The position numbers and the translations under genes were made by a program. From a virus, in the IMG/VR virus record IMGVR_UViG_3300017971_000250, positions 20,920 through 84,919 of that record: a stretch of 64,000 nt of DNA. One strand, given 5' to 3'. Positions within the stretch are counted from its first letter, which is position 1; each line of letters starts with the position of its first letter. The notes under the pieces are model-generated. The model was not told the DNA's origin and did not search any database. It saw nothing but the letters and a program-made list of their open reading frames with translations. This document shows positions 1-7,273 of the stretch, piece by piece.

Positions 1-3000
1 AGATAATCGCGCCCCGGCTCTCACGGCAGATCGATGCCACTATCGGATGCGTCCCCTTTGCCGCCCGGACGCCGATTCGTTTTCGCTTCCGATAGGTGTC
101 CGAAAGACCGCTGTGCGACACGCCGGGTCGCCCGAGCGCGTTCAGGATAGCGACCTCCTCGAAGCTCTCGAACTTGAGCCCCTCGCAGAGCCGGTGCGCG
201 AGCGGAGTGTCTAGCTGAAAAATCCCCGCGAGGTTGCGCCGCGTGAACCCCACCAGCACCTTCGGATCGTTCAGACTGATCGCAGTCAGGTCGGGCGCTC
301 GCTTGCCTCGCCGCTCGATCGCCTCCAGGGCGTCACGGATCACCTTCAGGTTGTGGAGCCCGAGGATGTCCAGCTTGACGAGCCCGAGCGCCTCGACGCC
401 GTGCATATCGAGCGCCGTGACCGGGACGCGCTCGCCGTTGCTCTCGCGCGACTCCAGGGGGCAAACGTCGACGATCGGCTCGGGGGAGATCACGACGCCC
501 GCAGGATGAACCGTGAGCGCCTTCGTCGAACCCTCCAGCTTCAGCGCCGTCTCGACGACGGGCGGATACTTCTGTGCGAACTTCCTGCAAGCCGCCTCAT
601 TCTCAAACGGCCCCTTGAGCCCGCCCTCGTCTATCTCGGTCTGCGTGATGTACTTCTCCGGGATGAGCGGGATCAATTCCTCGATCTCCCGAATCGGAAC
701 CTGGAAAACGCGCCCGACGTCTTTCAGGCACTGCCGCCCGCGCATCGTCGAGCGCGCCGAGATGCGAGCGAAGTGATCGGCCCCGTAGACCGCCTGCAGA
801 TGCGCCAGCACCTCGTCGCGCTGGTCGCTGGCAAAATCACAGTCGATGTCCGGCAGATCGCTGTTTGAAACAAGAATGCCACCAGCGAAGTATTCATGCT
901 GGCCCTCTACCGAGAGGTCATAGACGGGACCGGAGAGAACGATTCGTCTGATGCTCGTGATCGTCGCTCGCGCCAGCGAGCCCATCGCAGCTTGTTCGCG
1001 CAACTCAGCGAGCAACATTCCTGACTCCTGGTCACGGGGGCGCGGAACATCGCTCCACACCACACACATGCACGATCGATCATCTTGAACCCGGCATATT
1101 TGATGCGTCTGGACGTTTCCACAAGGACATCCGTCAATCCCGCCCCCCTGATACTCCTGACAAAATCGTCCTGATAGAGCACCCGTAGGCGATCGCCAAG
1201 AAGCCGCTTCGCCAAGATCAGCTTGCGTCCATCCTGACCACGCCATCCCTTCAATTCGTAGAAGAGATCCTCCTGTGGGAGATAGAAGTCGGGGCAATAC
1301 GTCGTCCCGTCTGCCAACCGAAACCGCTCCGCCTCGTATCGGTAGTCCATGCCCATCCGGCGCAACAAACGCGCGAAGTCCGCCTCCAGCCCTGAACGCA
1401 CGAAATGGCCCAGGTCGGGACGGTATCCGGCCCGCCCCCGCGAATGCGTTCTTGTTCCTTGCAAAGCCCGCCCACACTTCCGGGAGCACGCCTTCTGCCG
1501 CTTCCCGCCCTTGAATTCCATTCCACAAACACAACACTGTCGATGGTGACTCCGAACAACCGCAAGGTAACGACATCGCTCGCTGCAATAGATTTGATTC
1601 CCAGTCCTGCGACGAAATACTCGGTCGCACCAAGGACATTCCGTTTCGCTCCCCACCTTCACCCACACGGGAGGACGGCTGCGTTTCGCCGGAGGAATCA
1701 TCATCGAACGGGTATGGCATCTCCGACTGCAATACTTTCTCTTCTGCGACGGATAGGCCCTGATTGCCATCCCGCAAACAGGACAGTAGCTCGTCACCAA
1801 CTTCGAGCTTACAGGCCGCCGCCTTCTCGTACCCTTCTTTGCGCCTGCCTCGCCTGAAGATTCTGTGCCCATAAGTACAGCGTACTAGAAAAGGCTTTCC
1901 GTCGCTAGTCGTTCCTTCGATTTTCACCCCCGGCTCTTTGCCCCACCGCGCATGGCGTGCCAGAACCCGCCGCAAGCCCATCCGCGTCCAAACCATCATC
2001 CCCGGCCGGACGTCATGGATCGGAAGTGCCCCCACAGAAGTCGACACCAGCGTCTCCCCGGGAAAACACCGCCCGGGAGCGAGGAAGCGCTCGAACATGA
2101 GCCCGTGCCGGATCGGATCGATCTGCGTGATCCCGAGCAGGTAGGCGACCAGGCTGCCACCAACCGAACCGCGCCCCGGCCCGACCATGATCCCTTCCTG
2201 CTTCGCCCAGTCGTAAAGCTCTTTGACCGCGAGGAAGTAGTCGACGACGCCACGCTCTTCGATTGTCGCTAGCTCGTGATTGAGACGGGTCTCGTATTTG
2301 TCGTCCGCCCCATGAAGCAATCCACCGTTCGAGAGATACGCCAGCGCCAACAGGCAGCTTTCCTGTAGATAATCGGCGTGCGTATGGCCGACCAAGACCT
2401 TGATCGGCGGCACGACGGGATCCCGGCGCGGTAGCTCGCTCAGCGCCGCGCACCGTTCGGAGACCTCCCTCGTGCGCAGGACAGCCCCGTCCGTAAAGGT
2501 CGCCCGCAGCCGGGGATGATTCGCCCTGAACGCCCGGACCATTTCGTCCTGGCTTCGCAGATGATACTCGCGCGTCTTGAGCCGGAACCTGGTCGGGCTC
2601 AGTAGGACGCCATGGGTATGAATCGCAAGCAGCGCTTCCTGGTAACGCCAGTCGTCCGCGTCAGGATAATGCGCGTCCTGTGTGGCGACCGCAGGAATGC
2701 CGAGCGCCTCGCCGATCTCGTAGAGCGCCTCGTTGGCGACCCGTAACTCGTCCAGGTCGTGCGGCATGATTTCCAGATAGAAGCGGTCGCCGAGCCGCTC
2801 CTGGAATTCCTCCGCGAGCGCGATCGCGTCCGAAGTCCGTCCCTGGTTCACCGCCAGCGAAACCGGCCCGACCATGCAACCGCTCAGAACGATCAGGCCC
2901 TCGGAGTGTTTCCAGAACGTCGGCAGGTCCACGCACGGCCGCCAGTGAAATCCCTCCAGCCAGGCGATCGAAGTTAGCCGGTAGAGATTGCGGAGCCCGG

Positions 3001-3355
3001 TTTCGTTCATGGCCAGGAGCGTCAGGTGCTGTCTGGTGAGTCCGCGCCGCTCCTCTTCAGCCTTCAGGATTTCGCGCCGCCTCCGGTACGGGGTCCCTTT
3101 GGTGATCTCTTTGATCTCTTCCTTCGAGAACCCGCGCCACGCCATGTCCTCGATCACATAAAGCTCGACGCCGAAGATCGGCCGGATGCCGAGACGCTGC
3201 GCCGCCTTGTCGAAGTCGTGAATCCCGCGCAGCGTGCCGTGCTCCGTAGTCGCGATCGCGTCGTGACGCATTTCGAGCGCCCGCTTGATGAACGCGGCAG
3301 GCTTCCTGAAACCGTCGAATCCCGTGTGATCGGTGTGAACGTGAAGATGAATCAT
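1..3355 (-). CDS. dnaE: DNA polymerase III alpha subunit (C-family, DnaE), intein-containing, partial at window edge
   Basis: Replicative-type C-family DNA polymerase. The ATG at 3355 opens with HLHVHTDHTG, an N-terminal PHP domain motif. The frame then shows the conserved active-site region GPGRGSVGGSLVAYLLGIT followed by FERFLAPGR. After a 402-codon intein (2068 down to 863) it resumes as SDLPDIDCDF, the catalytic two-aspartate motif. Extein spacing matches ordinary DnaE (FERFLNPER-xxx-PDxDxDF), which fixes both splice junctions. The frame is open from 3355 to base 1 (1118 codons) and the C-terminus lies outside the window. The ATG overlaps the stop of the upstream gene (ATGA), which suggests translational coupling. 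It is the last gene seen of the leftward replication unit that begins at the 11.5 kb promoter. The mature polymerase needs protein splicing to restore its active site. Confidence 0.93.
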   Translation of the reverse strand, partial: MIHLHVHTDHTGFDGFRKPAAFIKRALEMRHDAIATTEHGTLRGIHDFDKAAQRLGIRPIFGVELYVIEDMAWRGFSKEEIKEITKGTPYRRRREILKAEEERRGLTRQHLTLLAMNETGLRNLYRLTSIAWLEGFHWRPCVDLPTFWKHSEGLIVLSGCMVGPVSLAVNQGRTSDAIALAEEFQERLGDRFYLEIMPHDLDELRVANEALYEIGEALGIPAVATQDAHYPDADDWRYQEALLAIHTHGVLLSPTRFRLKTREYHLRSQDEMVRAFRANHPRLRATFTDGAVLRTREVSERCAALSELPRRDPVVPPIKVLVGHTHADYLQESCLLALAYLSNGGLLHGADDKYETRLNHELATIEERGVVDYFLAVKELYDWAKQEGIMVGPGRGSVGGSLVAYLLGITQIDPIRHGLMFERFLAPGRCFPGETLVSTSVGALPIHDVRPGMMVWTRMGLRRVLARHARWGKEPGVKIEGTTSDGKPFLVRCTYGHRIFRRGRRKEGYEKAAACKLEVGDELLSCLRDGNQGLSVAEEKVLQSEMPYPFDDDSSGETQPSSRVGEGGERNGMSLVRPSISSQDWESNLLQRAMSLPCGCSESPSTVLCLWNGIQGREAAEGVLPEVWAGFARNKNAFAGAGRIPSRPGPFRAFRAGGGLRAFVAPDGHGLPIRGGAVSVGRRDDVLPRLLSPTGGSLLRIEGMAWSGWTQADLGEAASWRSPTGALSGRFCQEYQGGGIDGCPCGNVQTHQICRVQDDRSCMCVVWSDVPRPRDQESGMLLAELREQAAMGSLARATITSIRRIVLSGPVYDLSVEGQHEYFAGGILVSNSDLPDIDCDFASDQRDEVLAHLQAVYGADHFARISARSTMRGRQCLKDVGRVFQVPIREIEELIPLIPEKYITQTEIDEGGLKGPFENEAACRKFAQKYPPVVETALKLEGSTKALTVHPAGVVISPEPIVDVCPLESRESNGERVPVTALDMHGVEALGLVKLDILGLHNLKVIRDALEAIERRGKRAPDLTAISLNDPKVLVGFTRRNLAGIFQLDTPLAHRLCEGLKFESFEEVAILNALGRPGVSHSGLSDTYRKRKRIGVRAAKGTHPIVASICRESRGAII
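863..2068 (-). other. Intein in DnaE (402 residues), inserted just before the PDIDCDF catalytic motif
   Basis: The intein starts with Cys (CFPGETLVSTSVGALPIHDV, block A) after the extein FERFLAPGR. It has a block-B-like VRCTYGHRIF and a KLEVGDELL segment, and ends with block F/G VYDLSVEGQHEYFAGGILVSN before Ser+1 of SDLPDIDCDF. Terminal Cys, terminal Asn and Ser+1 are the residues expected for splicing. The penultimate residue is Ser rather than the common His. The reading frame stays open throughout. The 260 or so residues between the GD segment and block F have no recognisable endonuclease in this frame; they are overprinted by a real endonuclease gene in the +1 frame (907-1872). Splicing is inferred from motifs and from exact restoration of the DnaE alignment. 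Confidence 0.88.
907..1872 (-). CDS. Zinc-finger PD-(D/E)XK homing endonuclease encoded out of frame inside the DnaE intein
   Basis: A 321-residue protein with four zinc-ribbon-like modules: C30-x2-C33/C48-x3-C52, C79-x2-C82/C96-x3-C100, C114-x-C116/C129-x3-C133, and C269-x2-C272 with a second Cys cluster near 287-292. Between the third and fourth lies a PD-(D/E)XK core: E163 in SGLEADF, D195 in YCPDFYL, and E206-x-K208 in YELKG. This resembles phage and intron-associated Vsr/EDxHD-like or PD-D/EXK homing enzymes. It is read one base downstream of the polymerase-intein frame. The ATG lies inside intein block B and the TAG inside block F; an in-frame TAG four codons upstream of the ATG fixes the start. 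There is no strong Shine-Dalgarno; a GGAAAG about 24 bases upstream is the nearest purine run. Expression could depend on internal initiation within dnaE mRNA. Likely role: cutting intein-free dnaE alleles. Activity is inferred. Confidence 0.85.
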   Translation of the reverse strand: MGTESSGEAGAKKGTRRRRPVSSKLVTSYCPVCGMAIRAYPSQKRKYCSRRCHTRSMMIPPAKRSRPPVWVKVGSETECPWCDRVFRRRTGNQIYCSERCRYLAVVRSHHRQCCVCGMEFKGGKRQKACSRKCGRALQGTRTHSRGRAGYRPDLGHFVRSGLEADFARLLRRMGMDYRYEAERFRLADGTTYCPDFYLPQEDLFYELKGWRGQDGRKLILAKRLLGDRLRVLYQDDFVRSIRGAGLTDVLVETSRRIKYAGFKMIDRACVWCGAMFRAPVTRSQECCSLSCANKLRWARWRERRSRASDESFSPVPSMTSR

Positions 3356-3879
3356 GGCGTCTGTGTTCCTATGTGACCGAGAGGCACCACGCGCATCTTG
3401 AGCTTGCCGCTCGGAGATCGCGGGGCGGTGTGGTTCAACCACGCCTCGACGATATCGCGTAGCTCGGCGGGAAAGGTCTCGGTCAGCATCCACTCCAGAT
3501 AGCCGCGCCCTTCCTGTGGATCACTCGCTAGCTCTGAAACGCTGTGCCCCGCATGGCGACCGAATTGGAGAATCGCATCAGTCGGCACACCCCCGAGCGT
3601 CGACGGCACAATCGCATAGTTTGCCCGGGGACGCTGCTTCCCGCGCGATCCGGGAACCTTACTCTCTCTCATCGCTGAAAGGTCCACGGCGCGATTCGGT
3701 GTCTTCACAACCCGGTCACCTTCCTGCCCGCCCATCCCCTCGATCAGATCCTTGAGTTGGGCTTCCGAATCCTTCTCGTCCGCCGTTGCTCCTGGAACCG
3801 CGTCGTCGCCGCCTTCGTCCTTCTTCTTGGGGAGGAACTTGCGGCGCATCTCGTCGAGTGATTTGCCTTCAGCGCTCAT
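3352..3879 (-). CDS. Small protein with DUF3820/ExoX-C-like domain
   Basis: A 175-residue protein starting at ATG 3879, chosen because AGGAGG lies 9 bases upstream; the longer upstream frame overlaps the preceding gene. The C-terminal half carries LQFGRHAGHSVSEL, then DPQEGRGYLEWMLTETFP, the pattern (F-G-K/R-H-x-G then D-P-x-Y-L-x-W) of DUF3820, also seen as the C-terminal domain of exonuclease X-like proteins and in many phage proteins. The N-terminus (KSLDEMRRKFLPKKK) is almost the same as that of the next protein upstream. The stop overlaps the dnaE start (ATGA), suggesting co-production with the polymerase. An accessory role in replication or repair is an inference from domain and position. 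Confidence 0.75.
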   Translation of the reverse strand: MSAEGKSLDEMRRKFLPKKKDEGGDDAVPGATADEKDSEAQLKDLIEGMGGQEGDRVVKTPNRAVDLSAMRESKVPGSRGKQRPRANYAIVPSTLGGVPTDAILQFGRHAGHSVSELASDPQEGRGYLEWMLTETFPAELRDIVEAWLNHTAPRSPSGKLKMRVVPLGHIGTQTP

Positions 3880-3880
3880 C

Positions 3881-4702
3881 TCACCAAGCCCTCCTGATTG
3901 CTTTCCCGACGCCCGCGAGCCACTTCCACTGCTTGACCGTTGCGACGTCCAATTCCGATGCCGGGGGCGGGGCCTCGGATGGGAGTCCTTTGATCTTGGC
4001 GGCATCGACCTTGAGCGGGGGGAGGTTATTGAAGGCACCAGCGTGCAGCGCGCCCTGAAGTGCGCGGGCGGCCTTTCCCCGTAAATGCTTCTCAAAACTA
4101 TCCTTCTCTCCCTGCGCGACCCATCGGTCCTCGATCGCCTTCTCCGCCAGCATCGCAGACGCGACGCCGATCAGGTATTCGAAGAGGCCCTCCAACGTAC
4201 CGGCCGCCGCCCCCACGAGCGAAGACTCGTCGATCTTGATGAAGCCCGCGAGGTCCGGCTTGCCGCGTCCGCTGAGCCCAAACCGAAACGAATAACAATC
4301 CTCCATCGGGATCCGCTCGACCTGGACCGTCATGTTCATCGCGTGGCCGGGACCGCCGTCCCATTGATTCCTCGTCTTCGGGAACATCCCCTCGACTGAC
4401 GTGCCGATCTGGCCCGCCGCACTGGCGACCGCCTTGATCGCTTCGGCAGCCTGCTGGACCGTCGCTCCCGACTGAGCAGCCAACTGTGCCGCTTGCCGCA
4501 CACGCTCTTCTAGCTTCTGCCGCTTCCTCTCCTCCGCGCGCGCCGAACGTAGCTCTCTCGCCTTCGCGCGTTCCTCGCGCAGCTTGCGGCCCTGCTCCTC
4601 GCGCACCTTGCGCGCGGCTTCCTCGGCGACCTTCTCGGCAGCGATCTCCTCCTCCGTCTTCGGGAGGAACTGTCGCCGCATTTCCTCGATCGTCTTTCCC
4701 AT
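3881..4702 (-). CDS. Unknown coiled-coil protein with shared EMRRQFLPK N-terminus
   Basis: Not recognised. A 273-residue protein starting at ATG 4702, which overlaps the previous stop as TGATG and has GAGGAG just upstream; a GTG one codon earlier is the alternative. The N-terminus (KTIEEMRRQFLPKTEEE) matches that of the 3352-3879 product. Residues 15-80 are very rich in Glu, Arg, Lys and Ala and look like a long charged helix or coiled coil. The C-terminal half is globular-looking, with CYSFRFGLSGRGKPDLAGF and a hydrophobic helix near LFEYLIGVASAMLA. It is co-transcribed with the polymerase unit and overlaps its neighbours, so a replication-associated role is plausible but unproven. Confidence 0.7.
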   Translation of the reverse strand: MGKTIEEMRRQFLPKTEEEIAAEKVAEEAARKVREEQGRKLREERAKARELRSARAEERKRQKLEERVRQAAQLAAQSGATVQQAAEAIKAVASAAGQIGTSVEGMFPKTRNQWDGGPGHAMNMTVQVERIPMEDCYSFRFGLSGRGKPDLAGFIKIDESSLVGAAAGTLEGLFEYLIGVASAMLAEKAIEDRWVAQGEKDSFEKHLRGKAARALQGALHAGAFNNLPPLKVDAAKIKGLPSEAPPPASELDVATVKQWKWLAGVGKAIRRAW

Positions 4703-6120
4703 CACTCCTCGGGGAGACCGATATGCAAGTCGAGCGCCGCGCCCGCGATCCGCTCCGTGACAAACTTGACCGCGTCGCGGTCGACCATCTGGAGGATGCT
4801 TCTGAACGCGCCGTGCTTGCGGGGCTTCACGAACTGCTCCAGCTTGCCCTTGTAGACCACGTGGTCAGGACCGAAGGGCAACTGGACGTGTATCGCTCCC
4901 AGGTTCCGCTTCGGCCAGAGCCGGATGAACGAGACCTCTTTCCCGTCGACGACGCGGTAGCCGGTCAAGAACCCGCCCTTCTCCGCTACCGTCAGGAAGC
5001 ACTCGCCCTCGTTCGGCTGATCGGGATCGTCGGCGGGGAGAATCCCTAGCTCCTCCAGCAGCGCGACCCAAAAGTCCTCGGCTAGCGTCTGGACCTCCTC
5101 GGCCGTGATCTGCGTCTTCGGCGGGGGAGGAGGCTCGCGCTTGGCCTTGAGAGCCGTTTTCGCGGGCTCTCCCGGCCCCGGGACCGCCTTCCGGTCCAAC
5201 CGGCCGCCCGGCTTCCCCTTCACCGGCCTCGGGGGCTCCTGCGGCTTCGCCGGTTCCCCGGCCCCCGGAGGCCCCTCCACCATGCCCGCAGGCGCGTGCG
5301 CCTCGGCCCCCTTCCCGGCCGACGCCTTCAGGCTCGGCGGGGGCTCGTAGGGACCGAACCGATCCAGTAGCTCCCCGGTCAGCTTCACGATCGCCGCGTG
5401 GTCGAGCGGGGTGCCGTCGGGCTTGCTCGTCGCCTCCTCGATCGGCTTCCCCTGCGTCCGGCAGAAATCCTGGAGCGCCATGCAGCGCTCGCGCCAGGTG
5501 CAAGGCGGATCCAGCTTCCCGCGCTTCGGATCATAGGAGCCGTCACAGACCCGCTCCTCGACGTGATACCCGACGCACCCAGGATGCGCAGGCTGCGCCT
5601 TTACCTTCGGCTTCGGAGCCGTAACCGACTTCGCACCCGGGGTGCCCGGCCCGGGGACGCCTTCCTCTTCGACCGGCTCCTCCTCGACGATGTCGTCGTC
5701 ATAGTCGTCGGCTTCGATTTCCTCCAGGTCGTCCTCCTCCATCGCCTCGACCGCCTCTTCGAATTTCATCAGGTCGGGATCGTCGTGCTCGCCGCGTTCG
5801 GCAGCCGCCGTCGCCGCGAGCTTCCTGTACCACGCGACCGCGTCGCTGAGGCTGCCAGAATCGGCACCACTGATTTCGCCCGTATCGATGTCGAGATCCC
5901 CGACCGCAACGACCGTCGCGTGCTGCCCGGCCTTCTTGTTCGACAGAAACAGGACGTGCCCCCACGGATACATTTCGATCTTGCGCGTCCAATCTTCGGT
6001 CTCAAAGCTCGCCATGGGCTCCTGCGCGAAGCCGTCAACCGGACGCGGATCCAGCTTGTGCTGCCGCATCACCTTCGAGACGAATGCCGTGTCCCAAAAC
6101 TTCCCACTGACTTCAATCAT
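4702..6120 (-). CDS. Unknown modular protein with acidic and Pro-rich linkers and a Cys cluster
   Basis: Not recognised. 472 residues, ATG 6120 preceded by AGGAGGAACCG. Residues 1-100 form a compact N-terminal domain (FWDTAFVSKVMRQH, YPWGHVLFLSNKK). A strongly acidic stretch follows (about 120-155), then a Cys motif around 180-222 (HPGCVGYHVEERVC, DPPCTWRERC, DFC) that could bind zinc. A Pro/Gly/Lys-rich linker (265-340) leads to a C-terminal domain (FLTGYRVVDGKEVSFIRLWP). The stop overlaps the start of the 3881-4702 gene by one base, and the start overlaps the upstream gene by eight bases. Position in the replication unit is the only functional hint. Confidence 0.7.
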   Translation of the reverse strand: MIEVSGKFWDTAFVSKVMRQHKLDPRPVDGFAQEPMASFETEDWTRKIEMYPWGHVLFLSNKKAGQHATVVAVGDLDIDTGEISGADSGSLSDAVAWYRKLAATAAAERGEHDDPDLMKFEEAVEAMEEDDLEEIEADDYDDDIVEEEPVEEEGVPGPGTPGAKSVTAPKPKVKAQPAHPGCVGYHVEERVCDGSYDPKRGKLDPPCTWRERCMALQDFCRTQGKPIEEATSKPDGTPLDHAAIVKLTGELLDRFGPYEPPPSLKASAGKGAEAHAPAGMVEGPPGAGEPAKPQEPPRPVKGKPGGRLDRKAVPGPGEPAKTALKAKREPPPPPKTQITAEEVQTLAEDFWVALLEELGILPADDPDQPNEGECFLTVAEKGGFLTGYRVVDGKEVSFIRLWPKRNLGAIHVQLPFGPDHVVYKGKLEQFVKPRKHGAFRSILQMVDRDAVKFVTERIAGAALDLHIGLPEE

Positions 6121-6745
6121 CGGTTCCTCCTGACGTCCTGACGTCCAACGTCACCGCCGCGAGCCCTCGACTACGCGATAAACTGCGGCGGACCTGATCG
6201 ATCGTGAGCCCGGTGAAGAGCGCGATTGCCTCCCTGCTCACCCGCCTGCGGACCCGCGCGAGTAGGTTCCGATCCAAGACTACCAGCTCGGGCGGCGGGG
6301 CGATGCGTAGATACAACACGCCACGGTCGCATGGCGATAGCTCCTTCCAGAAGCCCCGCTGCCGCTCGCGCCACTGAATGAAGTCACTCCATGCCCACGC
6401 ACGCGGTTGGCGCGGGGCCGCTATCGGTAGCTGCAGCCCGTTCAGGCTGACCAGTCGTCTGCGCTCGTTGCGCACCGCGACCACACGATCCCGGAGGTAG
6501 CAACGAACCATCGCCGCTATCAGACCATCGATGGTTTTGACGTTCGGCCTGTTGCGGTATTCCTGGATCGCGTAGAGCGCCAGCATAGCTCCCTCGCTCT
6601 CCATGTCGCTCCGCTCCAGATACGGGTCGTCACCGTAGCGCCGCACCTGGCTCCGAACGATCCGCAACCATCGCTCCGGTGCCTCTTCAAAGATCCGCAC
6701 CGCGTCGGGTTTCGGGGTCCAGCCCTCCGGGATCGCGCGTCGCAT
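6113..6745 (-). CDS. Putative sigma-factor-like / HTH DNA-binding protein
   Basis: 210 residues, ATG 6745 with AGGAGGG six bases upstream. The segment from about residue 45 (SDMESEGAMLALYAIQEY, then IDGLIAAMVRCYLRDRVVAVRNERRR) has the helical pattern of sigma-70 region 2 proteins (Asp-Leu-x-Gln-Glu-Gly-like, then a conserved helix ending in basic residues). The C-terminal part (VSREAIALFTGLTIDQVRRSLSRSRG) looks like a helix-turn-helix, comparable to region 4. Residue conservation is weak, so this is a low-to-moderate confidence guess; a different HTH regulator is possible. If correct it could direct late transcription. It overlaps the next gene by eight bases. Confidence 0.6.
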   Translation of the reverse strand: MRRAIPEGWTPKPDAVRIFEEAPERWLRIVRSQVRRYGDDPYLERSDMESEGAMLALYAIQEYRNRPNVKTIDGLIAAMVRCYLRDRVVAVRNERRRLVSLNGLQLPIAAPRQPRAWAWSDFIQWRERQRGFWKELSPCDRGVLYLRIAPPPELVVLDRNLLARVRRRVSREAIALFTGLTIDQVRRSLSRSRGLAAVTLDVRTSGGTDD

Positions 6746-6747
6746 TT

Positions 6748-7236
6748 CTATCCCTCCTGCTCGTCGTCCAGGACCTCGTCCTCACCGACAGGCTTCAGGA
6801 CCCGCGCCGACACTTCGACGTCCGGGGAGTCGTCGCCGCTCTCGATGAGCACCTTCGCCCATCCGTTCGCCGCTCGCTCGCCGCTGGACCAGGTGATGAA
6901 CTTCGCGGGGATGTCCTCGCCTTGGTAACGGACCGTCACCGTGTCGCCGAGGCTGAACTCGTCCTCGTTGCAGGAGGCCCACTTCGAGGTTCGCTCGGCA
7001 TCCTCGAAAAGGCCGCCCGCGTTCAGGCCCGCGCGCGCCAGCTTGACCGCCGCCTGAAAGACAATCCGCGTCCGGGGCGGGATGCCCTCACCGTCGGTGC
7101 CCTTCACGAAGACATCGCCGATCCGCTTGCCGAGCGCGATCACCGCGTCGTTCTTCTTGAGCACGTCCAACTCCTGCTTCCGCTCGGCCGCCCGCTTGCG
7201 GTCCGCCAGCTTCTGCTCGTCGGTTCTCGTTGCCAT
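6748..7236 (-). CDS. Unknown 162-residue protein
   Basis: Not recognised. ATG 7236 with GGAGGAG six bases upstream. The N-terminal 40 residues are charged and helical (RTDEQKLADRKRAAERKQEL). The middle contains ARTSKWASCNEDEF-like sequence and a beta-rich part (LGDTVTVRYQGEDIPAKFITW), reminiscent of a small SH3-like barrel. The C-terminus is acidic. It sits between the VWA protein and the sigma-like protein in one operon. Confidence 0.68.
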   Translation of the reverse strand: MATRTDEQKLADRKRAAERKQELDVLKKNDAVIALGKRIGDVFVKGTDGEGIPPRTRIVFQAAVKLARAGLNAGGLFEDAERTSKWASCNEDEFSLGDTVTVRYQGEDIPAKFITWSSGERAANGWAKVLIESGDDSPDVEVSARVLKPVGEDEVLDDEQEG

Positions 7237-7273
7237 CTCTCACTCCTCCATCGGGCTCTCGCCCGTTCAGGGT

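Noticed and set aside
907-1872. Reading the endonuclease frame as evidence that dnaE is a frameshifted pseudogene
   Set aside because: The polymerase frame itself is open throughout and intein motifs at both ends are in that frame.
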